A stretch of 64,000 nt of DNA from Rhizobium sp. BK376 (GTDB lineage Bacteria; Pseudomonadota; Alphaproteobacteria; Rhizobiales; Rhizobiaceae), in NCBI RefSeq assembly GCF_004341625.1, contig NZ_SLZG01000012.1, forward strand, positions 124,001 to 188,000. The letters run 5' to 3'. The position numbers were made by a program, and so were the translations under genes. Position 1 is the stretch's first letter; each line of letters opens with the position of its first letter. The notes beneath the pieces were generated by a model. That model saw only the letters and a program-made list of their open reading frames with translations. It was not told the origin of the DNA and made no database searches. Positions 19,596 to 27,886 of the stretch are shown here, one piece after another.

Positions 19596-21074
19596 ATGAC
19601 GAAACTATCGCTGGCAACACTAAAGGACGTGTCGGCAACGGCGACTATCCCGGCTTATGACCGGTCGAAGCTTTCGGCCGGCATTGTTCATTTCGGCGTC
19701 GGTAATTTTCATCGCGCCCACCAAGCCATTTATCTCGACGATCTTTTCAATCTGGGGCAGGACCATGACTGGGCCATCATCGGCGCCGGTGTTCTCCCGT
19801 CCGATGCCGCCATGCGCAAAAAGCTTGCGGCGCAGGATTTCCTGACGACCATCGTCGAGCAGGACAACAACAAGACGGCGGCGCGCGTCACCGCGCCGAT
19901 GATCGACATCCTGCCGCCCGGCGATGCCAAGGCGATCATCGCCAAGCTCGCGGATCCCTCGATCCGCATCGTCTCCTTGACGATCACCGAAGGCGGCTAC
20001 TTCATCGATGCGTCAGGCAAGTTCAATCCGGCCCATCCGGCGATATCAGCCGACGGAAAGAACCCAAATGAGCCGAAGACCGTCTTCGGCCTCATCGTCG
20101 CTGGTCTGAGGGCGCGACGGGAGAAGGGCATCGCTCCCTTCACCGTCATGTCCTGCGACAACATTCCGCATAATGGCGTGGTCACGACCAATGCCGTTGT
20201 CGGCACGGCAAAACTTTCCGATCCCGATCTTGCCGATTGGATCAAGGCGAATGTCGCCTTCCCGAACGCCATGGTGGACCGCATCACGCCGGCGACCGGC
20301 CAGCGCGAAATCGACCTGCTCAAGGACGCCTTCAAGATCGAGGACAATTGGCCGGTCTATTGCGAAGAGTTCAAGCAATGGGTTCTCGAAGATAAATTCA
20401 CCCTCGGTCGCCCGGCGCTCGAGAAGGTCGGCGTCACTTTCGTTCCCGATGTCACGCCCTATGAGCACATGAAGATCCGCATCCTGAACGGCGGCCATGC
20501 GGCCATCGCCTATCCGGCTGCGCTGATGGATATTCATTTCGTTCACGACTCCATGGAAGATCCGCTGATCCGCGCCTTCCTTGCCAAGCTCGAGAACGAC
20601 GAGATCATCCCGATCGTGCCGCCGGTGCCGAACACCTCGTTGACGGATTATTTTGCGCTGATCGAGCATCGACTGCTCAATCCGAAGATCGCCGATACGA
20701 TCCCGCGCCTGGCGCAGGACGGTTCCAACCGCCAGCCGAAATTCATCCTGCCTTCTACGCTCGACAACCTGCGCCAAGGCCGGGACATCGTCGGTCTGGC
20801 GCTCGTCTCCGCTCTGTGGTGCCGTTACTTCGAAGGCACGACTGACAGCGGCCAGAAGATCGTGTTCAACGATGCCAGCGCCGACCGTCTGCACGAGGCT
20901 GCCGTGAAGGCGAAGGACGATCCGATGGCGTTCCTCGTCTTCGAAGACATCTTCGGCGAAGTCGCCAAGTCCGACCTCTTCCGCAAGCGTTTTGCCGATG
21001 CGCTGCAGACGCTTTGGGAGAAGGGCACGCGCGCGACGCTGCAGCTTTATCTCGACGGCAAGCTGGCGAAATAG
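19596..21074 (+). CDS. mtlK: Mannitol 2-dehydrogenase family (polyol dehydrogenase)
   Basis: Long-chain polyol dehydrogenase of 492 residues, the usual length for mannitol 2-dehydrogenase (MtlK/MtlD). The nucleotide-binding N-terminus reads VHFGVGNFHRAHQAIYLDDL. The catalytic signature K-x4-N-x2-H is visible in MKIRILNGGHAAIAYPAAL. The family oxidises D-mannitol to fructose and often D-arabinitol to xylulose with NAD. It lies downstream of the polyol importer, so it acts on the imported substrate. The kinase downstream looks like a ribulokinase, so a substrate other than mannitol is possible. Confidence 0.9.
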   Translation: MTKLSLATLKDVSATATIPAYDRSKLSAGIVHFGVGNFHRAHQAIYLDDLFNLGQDHDWAIIGAGVLPSDAAMRKKLAAQDFLTTIVEQDNNKTAARVTAPMIDILPPGDAKAIIAKLADPSIRIVSLTITEGGYFIDASGKFNPAHPAISADGKNPNEPKTVFGLIVAGLRARREKGIAPFTVMSCDNIPHNGVVTTNAVVGTAKLSDPDLADWIKANVAFPNAMVDRITPATGQREIDLLKDAFKIEDNWPVYCEEFKQWVLEDKFTLGRPALEKVGVTFVPDVTPYEHMKIRILNGGHAAIAYPAALMDIHFVHDSMEDPLIRAFLAKLENDEIIPIVPPVPNTSLTDYFALIEHRLLNPKIADTIPRLAQDGSNRQPKFILPSTLDNLRQGRDIVGLALVSALWCRYFEGTTDSGQKIVFNDASADRLHEAAVKAKDDPMAFLVFEDIFGEVAKSDLFRKRFADALQTLWEKGTRATLQLYLDGKLAK

Positions 21075-21089
21075 GCGGGAGCTTTCTTC

Positions 21090-21152
21090 GCGTAAGCTTC
21101 GGTTTACGCAACTCGCATAAGCAAGACCCGGCGCCCTAACTTGAGGCGCCGG
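21090..21152 (+). other. Two hairpins between mtlK and the HAD gene
   Basis: GCGTAA (21090-21095) pairs with TTACGC (21104-21109), and CCGGCGCC (21128-21135) pairs with GGCGCCGG (21145-21152). No T-run follows, so RNA processing or stabilisation is more likely than termination. Confidence 0.45.
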
Positions 21153-21181
21153 CGGCAAACCAGGCACAGGTTGGATCGGCC

Positions 21182-21874
21182 ATGGCTGATACGGAAAAAG
21201 GGCTCGTAATCTTCGACTGCGACGGCGTGCTCGTCGACAGCGAGCCGATTTCCATCAGCGTTCTCGTCCAGGCGATGCGTGACGCTGGCATCGAGATCGA
21301 TGAAGAGGGGGCCTATCAGCGCTTTCTTGGTCGAAGCCTTGCAACGTTGATCAGCACGCTGGAGACGGAGTTCAACGTTTTTGCCGATCAACAATTTCTC
21401 GACCGTATCCGCAACGATCTCTATGCGCGCTTCCGCACCGAGCTGAAACCGATCGATGGGATCGGCGAGGCGATTGATACCCTTGATATCCCCTGCTGCG
21501 TGGCATCCTCCAGCCAGCTTGAGCGCATCCGGCTGTCGCTCGGTATCACGGGGCTTCTCGGCCGACTCGATCCCCACATTTTCAGCGCTTCCATGGTGGA
21601 ACGTGGCAAGCCGGCTCCGGATCTCTTTCTCCATGCCGCCAGGCAAATGCATGTCGAACCATCGCGCTGCATCGTCATCGAAGACAGTCCTGCCGGGATC
21701 GTGGCGGCACGGGCGGCGGGGATGACGGTCTTTGCTTTCACCGGCGGATCCCACGCGCATTCGCCGAGCTACCGAGCGGAATTGCAGCAGCTTTCCCCTG
21801 AAGTCGTGTTTGACGCGATGCCGGATTTGATACACCTTGTTCGAAAACATAGGTCGGACGGGGCTCATAACTGA
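21182..21874 (+). CDS. HAD superfamily sugar-phosphatase-like hydrolase
   Basis: HAD hydrolase of 230 residues, beta-phosphoglucomutase-like subgroup. Motif I is FDCDGVLVDSEP with Asp12 and Asp14; motif II is the Ser in CVASSSQLERI; motif III Lys is in RGKPAPDLFLHAA; motif IV is VIEDSPAGIVAARAAGM. The substrate is probably a small sugar or polyol phosphate. It sits between the polyol dehydrogenase and the pentulose kinase and overlaps the kinase start by one base, so it belongs to the same operon. A homologous gene lies at this place in Sinorhizobium. Confidence 0.88.
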   Translation: MADTEKGLVIFDCDGVLVDSEPISISVLVQAMRDAGIEIDEEGAYQRFLGRSLATLISTLETEFNVFADQQFLDRIRNDLYARFRTELKPIDGIGEAIDTLDIPCCVASSSQLERIRLSLGITGLLGRLDPHIFSASMVERGKPAPDLFLHAARQMHVEPSRCIVIEDSPAGIVAARAAGMTVFAFTGGSHAHSPSYRAELQQLSPEVVFDAMPDLIHLVRKHRSDGAHN

Positions 21875-23457
21875 TGCGTGATCATGTGGTTGCGGTCGAT
21901 GTCGGCACGGGCAGTGCCCGCGCCGGGTTGTTCGATTCGCGGGGGCGGCTGCTTGGCAAGGGCGAGCATCCCATTCTCATGAATCGCCCGCGCGAGAATC
22001 ACGCCGAGCACAATTCCGAAAATATCTGGGCTGCCGTATGCGCCGCGGTGCGAAACGCCCGCTCGGTCGCCGGTGTCGATGCATCAGCCGTCGGCGCCAT
22101 CGGCTTCGATGCGACCTGCTCGCTGGTCGTGCGCGATACGCAGGGGCAGCCGATCAGCGTTTCCAGCGAAGGCGGCACGCATTTCGACACAATCGTCTGG
22201 CTCGATCATCGCGCATTGCGGGAAGCCGATTTCTGCACGACGACCGAACATGGCGTGCTCGAATATTCCGGTCATTTCATGTCGCCGGAAATGGAAATGC
22301 CCAAGCTGATGTGGCTGAAGAAGAACCTGCCGCACACCTGGGAAAAGAGCGGCTACTTCTTCGATCTCGCCGATTTCATGACCTGGAAGTCGACAGGCTC
22401 GCTCGCGCGGTCACGCTGCACCCTGACGGCGAAATGGAATTATCTCGCCCATCGCAAGCCCGGCTGGCAGGCGGATTTTCTGGAGCTGATCGGGCTTCCG
22501 GACCTGAAAGTGCGGGGCAATCTTCCGGAGGAGACCGCTCCCGTCGGCTCCAGCGTCGGCACGCTCACGGCAGAAGCTGCCGAAGCGCTGGGGCTTGATC
22601 AATCCTGCCACGTTTCAGCAGGCATGATTGACGCCTATGCGGGGGCGCTGGGAGCGCTGGGCGGCTATGCCGGAGATGCAGCCGGGCTCGAGCGGCAACT
22701 GGCCCTGATTGCGGGAACGTCGAGCTGCATCGTTGCCTTTTCGAAGGAACGCAAGCGCAGCACCGGCATGTGGGGGCCCTATTACGAAGCGGTATTCCCG
22801 GACACTTGGCTGGTGGAGGCCGGGCAATCCGCAACCGGCGCGTTGCTCGATCATATCGTGCGGATGCATGCAGCCGGCGGTGAACCGAATGCGGCGCTGC
22901 ATGAGCGCATCGTTGCCCGGATTGCGGAACTGCGCGCCGCCGAGGGTGACGGCTTTGCCGCGCGCATCCATGTCCTGCCGGATTTTCACGGCAACCGGTC
23001 GCCGCTTGCCGATCCGCATGGGGTCGGCGTGATCAGTGGCATGACGCTCGACACATCGTTCGACGGGCTCTGCCGTCTCTATTGGCGCACAAGCGTCGGC
23101 ATCGCGCTCGGCATCCGCCATATCCTCGAAAAAATGCATGAATACGGGTATCGTCCCGATACGCTGCATGTGGCGGGGGGGCATGTCAAAAACGCCGTGC
23201 TCATGGAGCTTTATTCCGATGTGACGGGATGCAAGGTGATCGTGCCTGCCATGAATGAGGCTGTTCTGCTCGGCACTGCGATCGCCGCTTCCGTCTCCTG
23301 CGGACTGCATGCCGATATCGCCGCCGCCGGTGCTGCCATGTATCCGGGTGGTCATGAACGGCTGCCCGATGAAAGCAAGAAAGCAATCTACGATCGCGAT
23401 TATCGCCGTTTTCTGGCCATGTACCGGCATCGCGCCGAGCTGGAAAAGATGGATTAG
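21874..23457 (+). CDS. FGGY carbohydrate kinase, D-ribulokinase type
   Basis: FGGY-family kinase of 527 residues. The start AVDVGTGSARAGLFD is the phosphate loop of the family. The motif TCSLV at residues 81-85 (in FDATCSLVV) is the published hallmark of the FGGY/YDR109C D-ribulokinase group; xylulokinases differ here. Other features are IVWLDHRA, GMIDAYAGALGALGG and the C-terminal ATP-binding VAGGHVKNAVLMELYSD. It should phosphorylate D-ribulose, feeding the pentose phosphate route. It starts at the HAD stop. Annotation as xylulose or ribitol kinase by general similarity would be less exact. Confidence 0.87.
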   Translation: MRDHVVAVDVGTGSARAGLFDSRGRLLGKGEHPILMNRPRENHAEHNSENIWAAVCAAVRNARSVAGVDASAVGAIGFDATCSLVVRDTQGQPISVSSEGGTHFDTIVWLDHRALREADFCTTTEHGVLEYSGHFMSPEMEMPKLMWLKKNLPHTWEKSGYFFDLADFMTWKSTGSLARSRCTLTAKWNYLAHRKPGWQADFLELIGLPDLKVRGNLPEETAPVGSSVGTLTAEAAEALGLDQSCHVSAGMIDAYAGALGALGGYAGDAAGLERQLALIAGTSSCIVAFSKERKRSTGMWGPYYEAVFPDTWLVEAGQSATGALLDHIVRMHAAGGEPNAALHERIVARIAELRAAEGDGFAARIHVLPDFHGNRSPLADPHGVGVISGMTLDTSFDGLCRLYWRTSVGIALGIRHILEKMHEYGYRPDTLHVAGGHVKNAVLMELYSDVTGCKVIVPAMNEAVLLGTAIAASVSCGLHADIAAAGAAMYPGGHERLPDESKKAIYDRDYRRFLAMYRHRAELEKMD

Positions 23458-23596
23458 CAGGCCGATCGGGGCGATGATGTCGCTTGGCAGTTGAAGCGAC
23501 ATAGGGTTCCCATCGTGAGGCCGGTGTGACAAAGAACTGCACTCACATCAAACCAAACGTCGAAACGCTTGTTTCGGCTCTTGCAGGTCATGCTCC

Positions 23597-23806
23597 ATGA
23601 ATGAAGAAGAATTCATCGCCCTTTGCAAAAACGGGAAATTCAAGGAGGCTCTTGCACTCGCCCTGCAGGGCGGCGAGAAGCAGAAATTCTCGCCCAGCCG
23701 GTTCTCCATGGACAAGAAGACCGGAAAGCCGATCTTCTACCGCGGCAACAAGCGGGTCGAGATGGACGAAGATGGAGAGTGGCAGTTGGCGAAAAACAGC
23801 TGGTAG
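23597..23806 (+). CDS. Small protein of unknown function
   Basis: Protein of 69 residues that I do not recognise. It is rich in Lys and Glu, without a membrane segment or cysteine pair. A helical start (EEFIALCKNGKFKEALALALQ) is followed by a basic beta-like part (KKTGKPIFYRGNKRVEMDEDGEW). Codon use looks like the neighbours and the frame is intact. It lies after the polyol operon and converges with the RpiR gene, leaving 15 bases between them. Confidence 0.55.
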   Translation: MNEEEFIALCKNGKFKEALALALQGGEKQKFSPSRFSMDKKTGKPIFYRGNKRVEMDEDGEWQLAKNSW

Positions 23807-23821
23807 CCGCAGGGTTCCTCT

Positions 23822-24673
23822 TCAGCGCAACGGTGCGTCGGCGAACATGCCTTCCAGTTCAGCGATCCGGCGCGCGCGTACTTCGGCCTCTTCACCGGCA
23901 GAATGAGCAACGGCTGCGGCGAAGAATTCCAGCAATGCTGTCATGGCCACCATATTTTCCCGGCTGCCTACGCGCAGCGGAGGGAGGGAAAGGGTGGCAT
24001 TGGCAAACTCATGTGCCCATTCGGTATATTGGCCGGTTACAAGCAAGACCTTGTAGCCCGAGCGCCTGGCCGAACGCGCCAGCAGCCGCGATTTCGAGAA
24101 GCGGTGCGAATCGATGATGATCAGCATCGCATCCGTCGACTGGTGGCCGAGCAGTTCGATGTAGCTGCCGTTGTTGCCGGACGAAAAATAGACGTGGTCG
24201 CGGGCAGACGTCAGTCGCTCGCAGAAATGATGGCCAAGTCCTGCGCAGCTCTGGTGAGTCGCCACGAAAACCTCGCTCGAAGCGAGAACCATGGCGACGG
24301 CATCCAGCCATTGCGGCTGACCGGCGAGATTATAGACATGATGGAGCATCTCGACTTGCTCGGCGATGAGACCTGCAAAGGGACGCCCCTCGTTCACGTC
24401 TTTCTGCAGCTGTTCTATGGAATGCGGTATCTGCCACGTCGTGGGCGCCACCGTCTCGCGCAAATGAACCTTGATGCCATCAAGCCCCTGATAGCCCAAT
24501 GCCCTGAGGAAGCGGCCGACTGTCATCGGGCTCAATTCGAGCCGATCGGCGACGGATGAGGCGGTTTCGAAAGGCAGCTCATTCAGATGATCGGAGAAAT
24601 ACCGGGCGATGCGACGCTCGGCAGGCGTTCCCGATTTCATGTACTGCTTGAGCTTCTGGCTAAGATCTTCCAA
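23822..24673 (-). CDS. RpiR/MurR family transcriptional regulator
   Basis: Regulator of 283 residues with an N-terminal HTH of RpiR type (about 35-65, ASSVADRLELSPMTVGRFLRALGYQG) and a C-terminal SIS sugar-phosphate-binding domain (about 115-260) containing VFVATHQSCAG and IIIDSHRFSKSRLLARSARRSGYKVLLVTG. RpiR proteins respond to phosphosugars. It is not transcribed with a metabolic gene, so its target may be the neighbouring divergent gene or a distant locus. An inverted repeat upstream (24718-24732) is a possible autoregulatory site. Confidence 0.88.
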   Translation of the reverse strand: MEDLSQKLKQYMKSGTPAERRIARYFSDHLNELPFETASSVADRLELSPMTVGRFLRALGYQGLDGIKVHLRETVAPTTWQIPHSIEQLQKDVNEGRPFAGLIAEQVEMLHHVYNLAGQPQWLDAVAMVLASSEVFVATHQSCAGLGHHFCERLTSARDHVYFSSGNNGSYIELLGHQSTDAMLIIIDSHRFSKSRLLARSARRSGYKVLLVTGQYTEWAHEFANATLSLPPLRVGSRENMVAMTALLEFFAAAVAHSAGEEAEVRARRIAELEGMFADAPLR

Positions 24674-24717
24674 GTCGGCCTCGCTGGTCTCTCATCTATT
24701 TGGCGATCCTTTGAACA

Positions 24718-24732
24718 CATCAACAATTGATG
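24718..24732. promoter_or_regulatory. Inverted repeat upstream of the RpiR gene
   Basis: CATCAA (24718-24723) and TTGATG (24727-24732) are exact inverted copies around CAA, 45 bases upstream of the RpiR start. A second AT-rich near-palindrome, CCCAATATATATTAGGG, lies at 24791-24807 toward the divergent gene. Operator function is inferred. Confidence 0.4.
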
Positions 24733-24926
24733 CGGGTGGGGGACACCCGGGGGTTGCTTCGCAGGTTTAAGTTGTTGTTTTCAAAAGTAGCCCAATATAT
24801 ATTAGGGTGTTCTTCATTACAATAAGCCAGTTGCATTCAATTCTATCCCGCAGTGCGGGAGACCCTTGTCGGCGGCGCAATCTCTCATTACATCGCGAAC
24901 AACTGCCCATTAGGAATGGCTATTGT

Positions 24927-25652
24927 ATGGTGATCGATGCTGCGCGCCTGGCGCTCGCCAATCTTCTTGCACCGGAGACACGGAAGCTCTTCTGGAAAGT
25001 ACTTGGCATAACGCTGCTGTTGCTGGTCGGGCTATGGCTCGCCTTGCATGGCGCCATCGTTGCCTTTGCCCTGCCATGGGTCGAAAGCTTCTTTCCGGAT
25101 CTACCGGATTGGGCGGGAGGGGTCGCCTTTGTATTCACGATTTTCGCAGGCGCGGGTCTGGCATTCGGGCTTGCTTTCCTGCTTTCGCCCGTCACTGCTG
25201 TTGTCGCCGGCCTTTTTCTCGATGATATCGCCGAGGTCGTGGAGCGGCGCGATTATCCGGCCGACAGGCAGGGTACGGCCATGCCGCTCGTTCCGGCCAT
25301 GATCGGCTCGTTGAAATTCCTGGGCGTGGTGGTCGTCGGCAATATTATCGCGCTGATCCTGCTCTTCGTGCCGGGCATCAACCTGATCGCCTTCTTCCTG
25401 GTCAACGGCTATCTGCTTGGCCGAGAATTCTTCGAATTCGCCGCCATGCGGTTTCGTTCGCCGGAGGAAGCGCGATCCTTCCGGGCAAAGCATTCAACGA
25501 CGGTTTTCCTGGGTGGCCTGATCATCGCGGCGTTCCTGGCGGTGCCGATCGTCAATCTGCTGACACCGCTGTTTGCCGCAGCGATGATGGTGCATCTGCA
25601 CAAGCTGCTGAGCGTGCGCGATCCGCTATTCGCCAATCAATTGCGGCGGTAG
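24927..25652 (+). CDS. EI24/CysZ-like membrane protein
   Basis: Membrane protein of 241 residues of the EI24 (CysZ-like) family. Four or more hydrophobic segments are visible at about 22-45, 58-85, 130-160 and 205-230, and the segment PVTAVVAGLFLDDIAEVVERRDYP is typical. CysZ of E. coli is a sulphate transporter of similar length, but most alphaproteobacterial members are uncharacterised. ATG 24927 is preferred to a longer upstream frame because upstream codons are unconvincing. It overlaps the end of the convergent nth by 27 bases. Confidence 0.78.
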   Translation: MVIDAARLALANLLAPETRKLFWKVLGITLLLLVGLWLALHGAIVAFALPWVESFFPDLPDWAGGVAFVFTIFAGAGLAFGLAFLLSPVTAVVAGLFLDDIAEVVERRDYPADRQGTAMPLVPAMIGSLKFLGVVVVGNIIALILLFVPGINLIAFFLVNGYLLGREFFEFAAMRFRSPEEARSFRAKHSTTVFLGGLIIAAFLAVPIVNLLTPLFAAAMMVHLHKLLSVRDPLFANQLRR

Positions 25653-26393
25653 CGCGACCAGCGGCGCCGGTATGTCCACCGTCTTTTCGGGCGACCGACA
25701 GAGATCAGCGATGACGCAGCGTTCGCATTCGGGCTTGCGGGCCTTGCAGACATAGCGACCGTGCAGGATGAGCCAATGGTGTGCGTGATAGAGATAGTGG
25801 TCGGGAATAACCTTTAAGAGCCGTTGCTCGACCTCGTCAGGCGTCTTGCCCGGCGCAAGCTTGATGCGATTGGCGATGCGGAAGATATGGGTATCGACCG
25901 CGATCGTCGCCTGCCCGAAGGCCATGGATAGCACCACGTTTGCCGTCTTGCGGCCGACGCCGGGCAGCATCAACAGCTCGTCGCGCGTCTGCGGAACCTT
26001 GCCATCGAACTTGTCGACCAGCATCTGCGAAAGCGCGATGACGTTCTTTGCCTTGTTGCGGTAGAGCCCGATCGTCTTGATGTAGTCGCGGACCTGGTCT
26101 TCGCCGAGTTCCAGCATCTTTTCAGGCGTGTCGGCGACCTTGAACAGGGCACGCGTCGCCTTGTTGACGCCGGCGTCCGTCGCTTGGGCCGAGAGCGCCA
26201 CGGCAACCACCAGTGTGAAAGGGTTGACGTGCTCCAGCTCGCCCTTCGGCTCCGGCCGCTGGATAGAGAAACGCCGGAATATTTCCTCCACTTCCGCCTT
26301 CGAATAGGCGCTGCGGACCGTTGCCGGCTTGCGGCGTGTGGTCACAGTCTTTTGTGGGGCCGGGGTGGTGGATTTGAGTTTCGGATTTGCCAT
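25626..26393 (-). CDS. nth: Endonuclease III (DNA glycosylase/AP lyase)
   Basis: Nth of 255 residues, longer than the E. coli enzyme by a basic N-terminal extension of about 35 residues. The helix-hairpin-helix LPGVGRKTANVVLS carries the catalytic Lys, and VDTHIFRIANR the catalytic Asp. The iron-sulphur cluster motif C-x6-C-x2-C-x5-C is in CKARKPECERCVIADLC. It removes oxidised pyrimidines in base excision repair. ATG 26393 is chosen over an upstream frame because it is followed by the lysine-rich extension common in rhizobial Nth. The 3' end overlaps the EI24 gene, and only 22 bases separate its start from the divergent DUF2244 gene. Confidence 0.95.
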   Translation of the reverse strand: MANPKLKSTTPAPQKTVTTRRKPATVRSAYSKAEVEEIFRRFSIQRPEPKGELEHVNPFTLVVAVALSAQATDAGVNKATRALFKVADTPEKMLELGEDQVRDYIKTIGLYRNKAKNVIALSQMLVDKFDGKVPQTRDELLMLPGVGRKTANVVLSMAFGQATIAVDTHIFRIANRIKLAPGKTPDEVEQRLLKVIPDHYLYHAHHWLILHGRYVCKARKPECERCVIADLCRSPEKTVDIPAPLVALPPQLIGE

Positions 26394-26415
26394 GGAAAAC
26401 CTATACTCATGCGCC

Positions 26416-26940
26416 ATGATGGAACGCAACGGCGATATGAGCAAAGGCGATCCGGGCACTGATCCCGATGGCGACAGGCCGGTCTTTGCGGCCGAACTCT
26501 TTCCCTATCGGTCACTCGGGCGGAAAGGGTTCAGGGTTCTTCTTGTACTTATGGGGACGTTCTGCCTGTTTTACGGCGGCTTGTTCTTGCTGCAGGGCGC
26601 ATGGCCGATCGGTCTGTTTTTCGGCGCCGATTTCCTCCTTCTCTACGGCGCATTCTGGCTGAACTATCGCTCCGGCCGCGTTCGCGAGCAGGTCACCGTC
26701 TCGCGCACCGACGTCTCCATCCGCAAGGTCTCGCCGTCGGGCCGGGTGGAGGAGCATCGCTTCAATCCCTTCTGGGTCCGGTTTCTGGTGCGGCGGCTGC
26801 AGGGCGTCGGCATCCGGTCGATGCATGTTCGCGGCGAGGGGCACGACATGGAGATCGGCTCTTTCCTCAGCCCCGAGGATCGCGAGAGCTTCGCAAAAGC
26901 GTTCACCGGTGCACTTGCCACGGTAAAGCGGCGAATTTAG
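26416..26940 (+). CDS. DUF2244 membrane protein
   Basis: Protein of 174 residues, DUF2244 type. Two adjacent hydrophobic segments (about 40-60 and 65-84) form an N-terminal membrane hairpin, with the family motif FGADFLLLYGAFWLNYRSGR, and the C-terminal part is cytoplasmic (REQVTVSRTDVSIRKVSPSG, then ESFAKAFTGAL). The start is uncertain: ATG 26416, 26419 and 26437 are all in frame and none has a strong ribosome site. The function of the family is unknown. It is divergent from nth. Confidence 0.8.
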   Translation: MMERNGDMSKGDPGTDPDGDRPVFAAELFPYRSLGRKGFRVLLVLMGTFCLFYGGLFLLQGAWPIGLFFGADFLLLYGAFWLNYRSGRVREQVTVSRTDVSIRKVSPSGRVEEHRFNPFWVRFLVRRLQGVGIRSMHVRGEGHDMEIGSFLSPEDRESFAKAFTGALATVKRRI

Positions 26941-27008
26941 CGGTTTCGGCAAGAAACGGGTGGTAACGAAGCACCTGAATGGTCATTTCATGGGCAAGGA
27001 GAAAGACC

Positions 27009-27881
27009 ATGAACGCAATCGCTCAATTCAAGACGGACATCACGCCGGAAGGTGCGGATTACGATACGGTCCGCCGCGTCATCGAACTCATCACCGAGGA
27101 GTATCGCGATCAGCCGTCGCTGGAGGCGATTGCTGCGCGGCTCGACCAATCTCCCACGCAGTTGCAGAAGACGTTTACTCGCTGGGCCGGCCTGTCGCCG
27201 AAGGCATTCCTGCAGGCAGTGACGCTGGATCATGCCAAGCGGCTGTTGCGGCAGGAAAACCTGCCCCTGCTCGAAACATCGATCGAAGTCGGGCTTTCCG
27301 GTCCGAGCCGTCTGCACGATCTCTTCGTGACCCATGAGGCCATGTCCCCTGGCGAATGGAAGGCGAAGGGCGGTGGGCTCGTCATCCGTTTCGGCTTCCA
27401 TCAATCACCGTTCGGCACGGCGCTTGTCATGGCAACCGATCGCGGCCTTGCCGGCCTTGCCTTCAGCGACAGCGGCGACGAGGCCGCTTGCCTTGACGAC
27501 ATGACCTGCCGCTGGCCGAACGCGCAATATGTCGAGGATACGCAGGCAACCGCGCCCTATGCCGAGCGCATTTTCGAGCCCGGCAAATGGACATGCGACC
27601 AGCCGTTGCGCGTCGTGCTGATCGGCACGGATTTCCAGGTCCGTGTCTGGGAGAGCCTGCTCAAGATCCCGCTGGGCAAGGCAGTCACCTATTCCGATAT
27701 CGCACGGGATATCGGACAGCCGACGGCAATGCGGGCCGTGGGCGCCGCAGTCGGCCGCAATCCCATCTCTTTCGTCGTGCCTTGCCATCGCGCGCTCGGC
27801 AAGAATGGTGACCTGACCGGCTATCATTGGGGGCTGACCCGAAAGCGGGCCATGCTTGGCTGGGAATCTGCGCAGGCCTGA
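27009..27881 (+). CDS. Ada-type AraC/methylated-DNA cysteine methyltransferase
   Basis: Bifunctional protein of 290 residues. An AraC-type helix-turn-helix region (about 15-110, with SLEAIAARLDQSPTQLQKTFTRWAG and SPKAFLQAVTLDHAKRLL) is fused to an O6-methylguanine-DNA methyltransferase domain with active-site Cys259 in VVPCHRALGKNG and the Asn/Arg helix RAVGAAVGRNP. The N-terminal zinc (phosphotriester-repair) domain of E. coli Ada is absent, so induction by methyl phosphotriester transfer is not expected. AAGGAGAAAG precedes ATG 27009. It repairs alkylated DNA. It is transcribed after the DUF2244 gene with a 68-base gap. Confidence 0.9.
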   Translation: MNAIAQFKTDITPEGADYDTVRRVIELITEEYRDQPSLEAIAARLDQSPTQLQKTFTRWAGLSPKAFLQAVTLDHAKRLLRQENLPLLETSIEVGLSGPSRLHDLFVTHEAMSPGEWKAKGGGLVIRFGFHQSPFGTALVMATDRGLAGLAFSDSGDEAACLDDMTCRWPNAQYVEDTQATAPYAERIFEPGKWTCDQPLRVVLIGTDFQVRVWESLLKIPLGKAVTYSDIARDIGQPTAMRAVGAAVGRNPISFVVPCHRALGKNGDLTGYHWGLTRKRAMLGWESAQA

Positions 27882-27886
27882 TGGCC

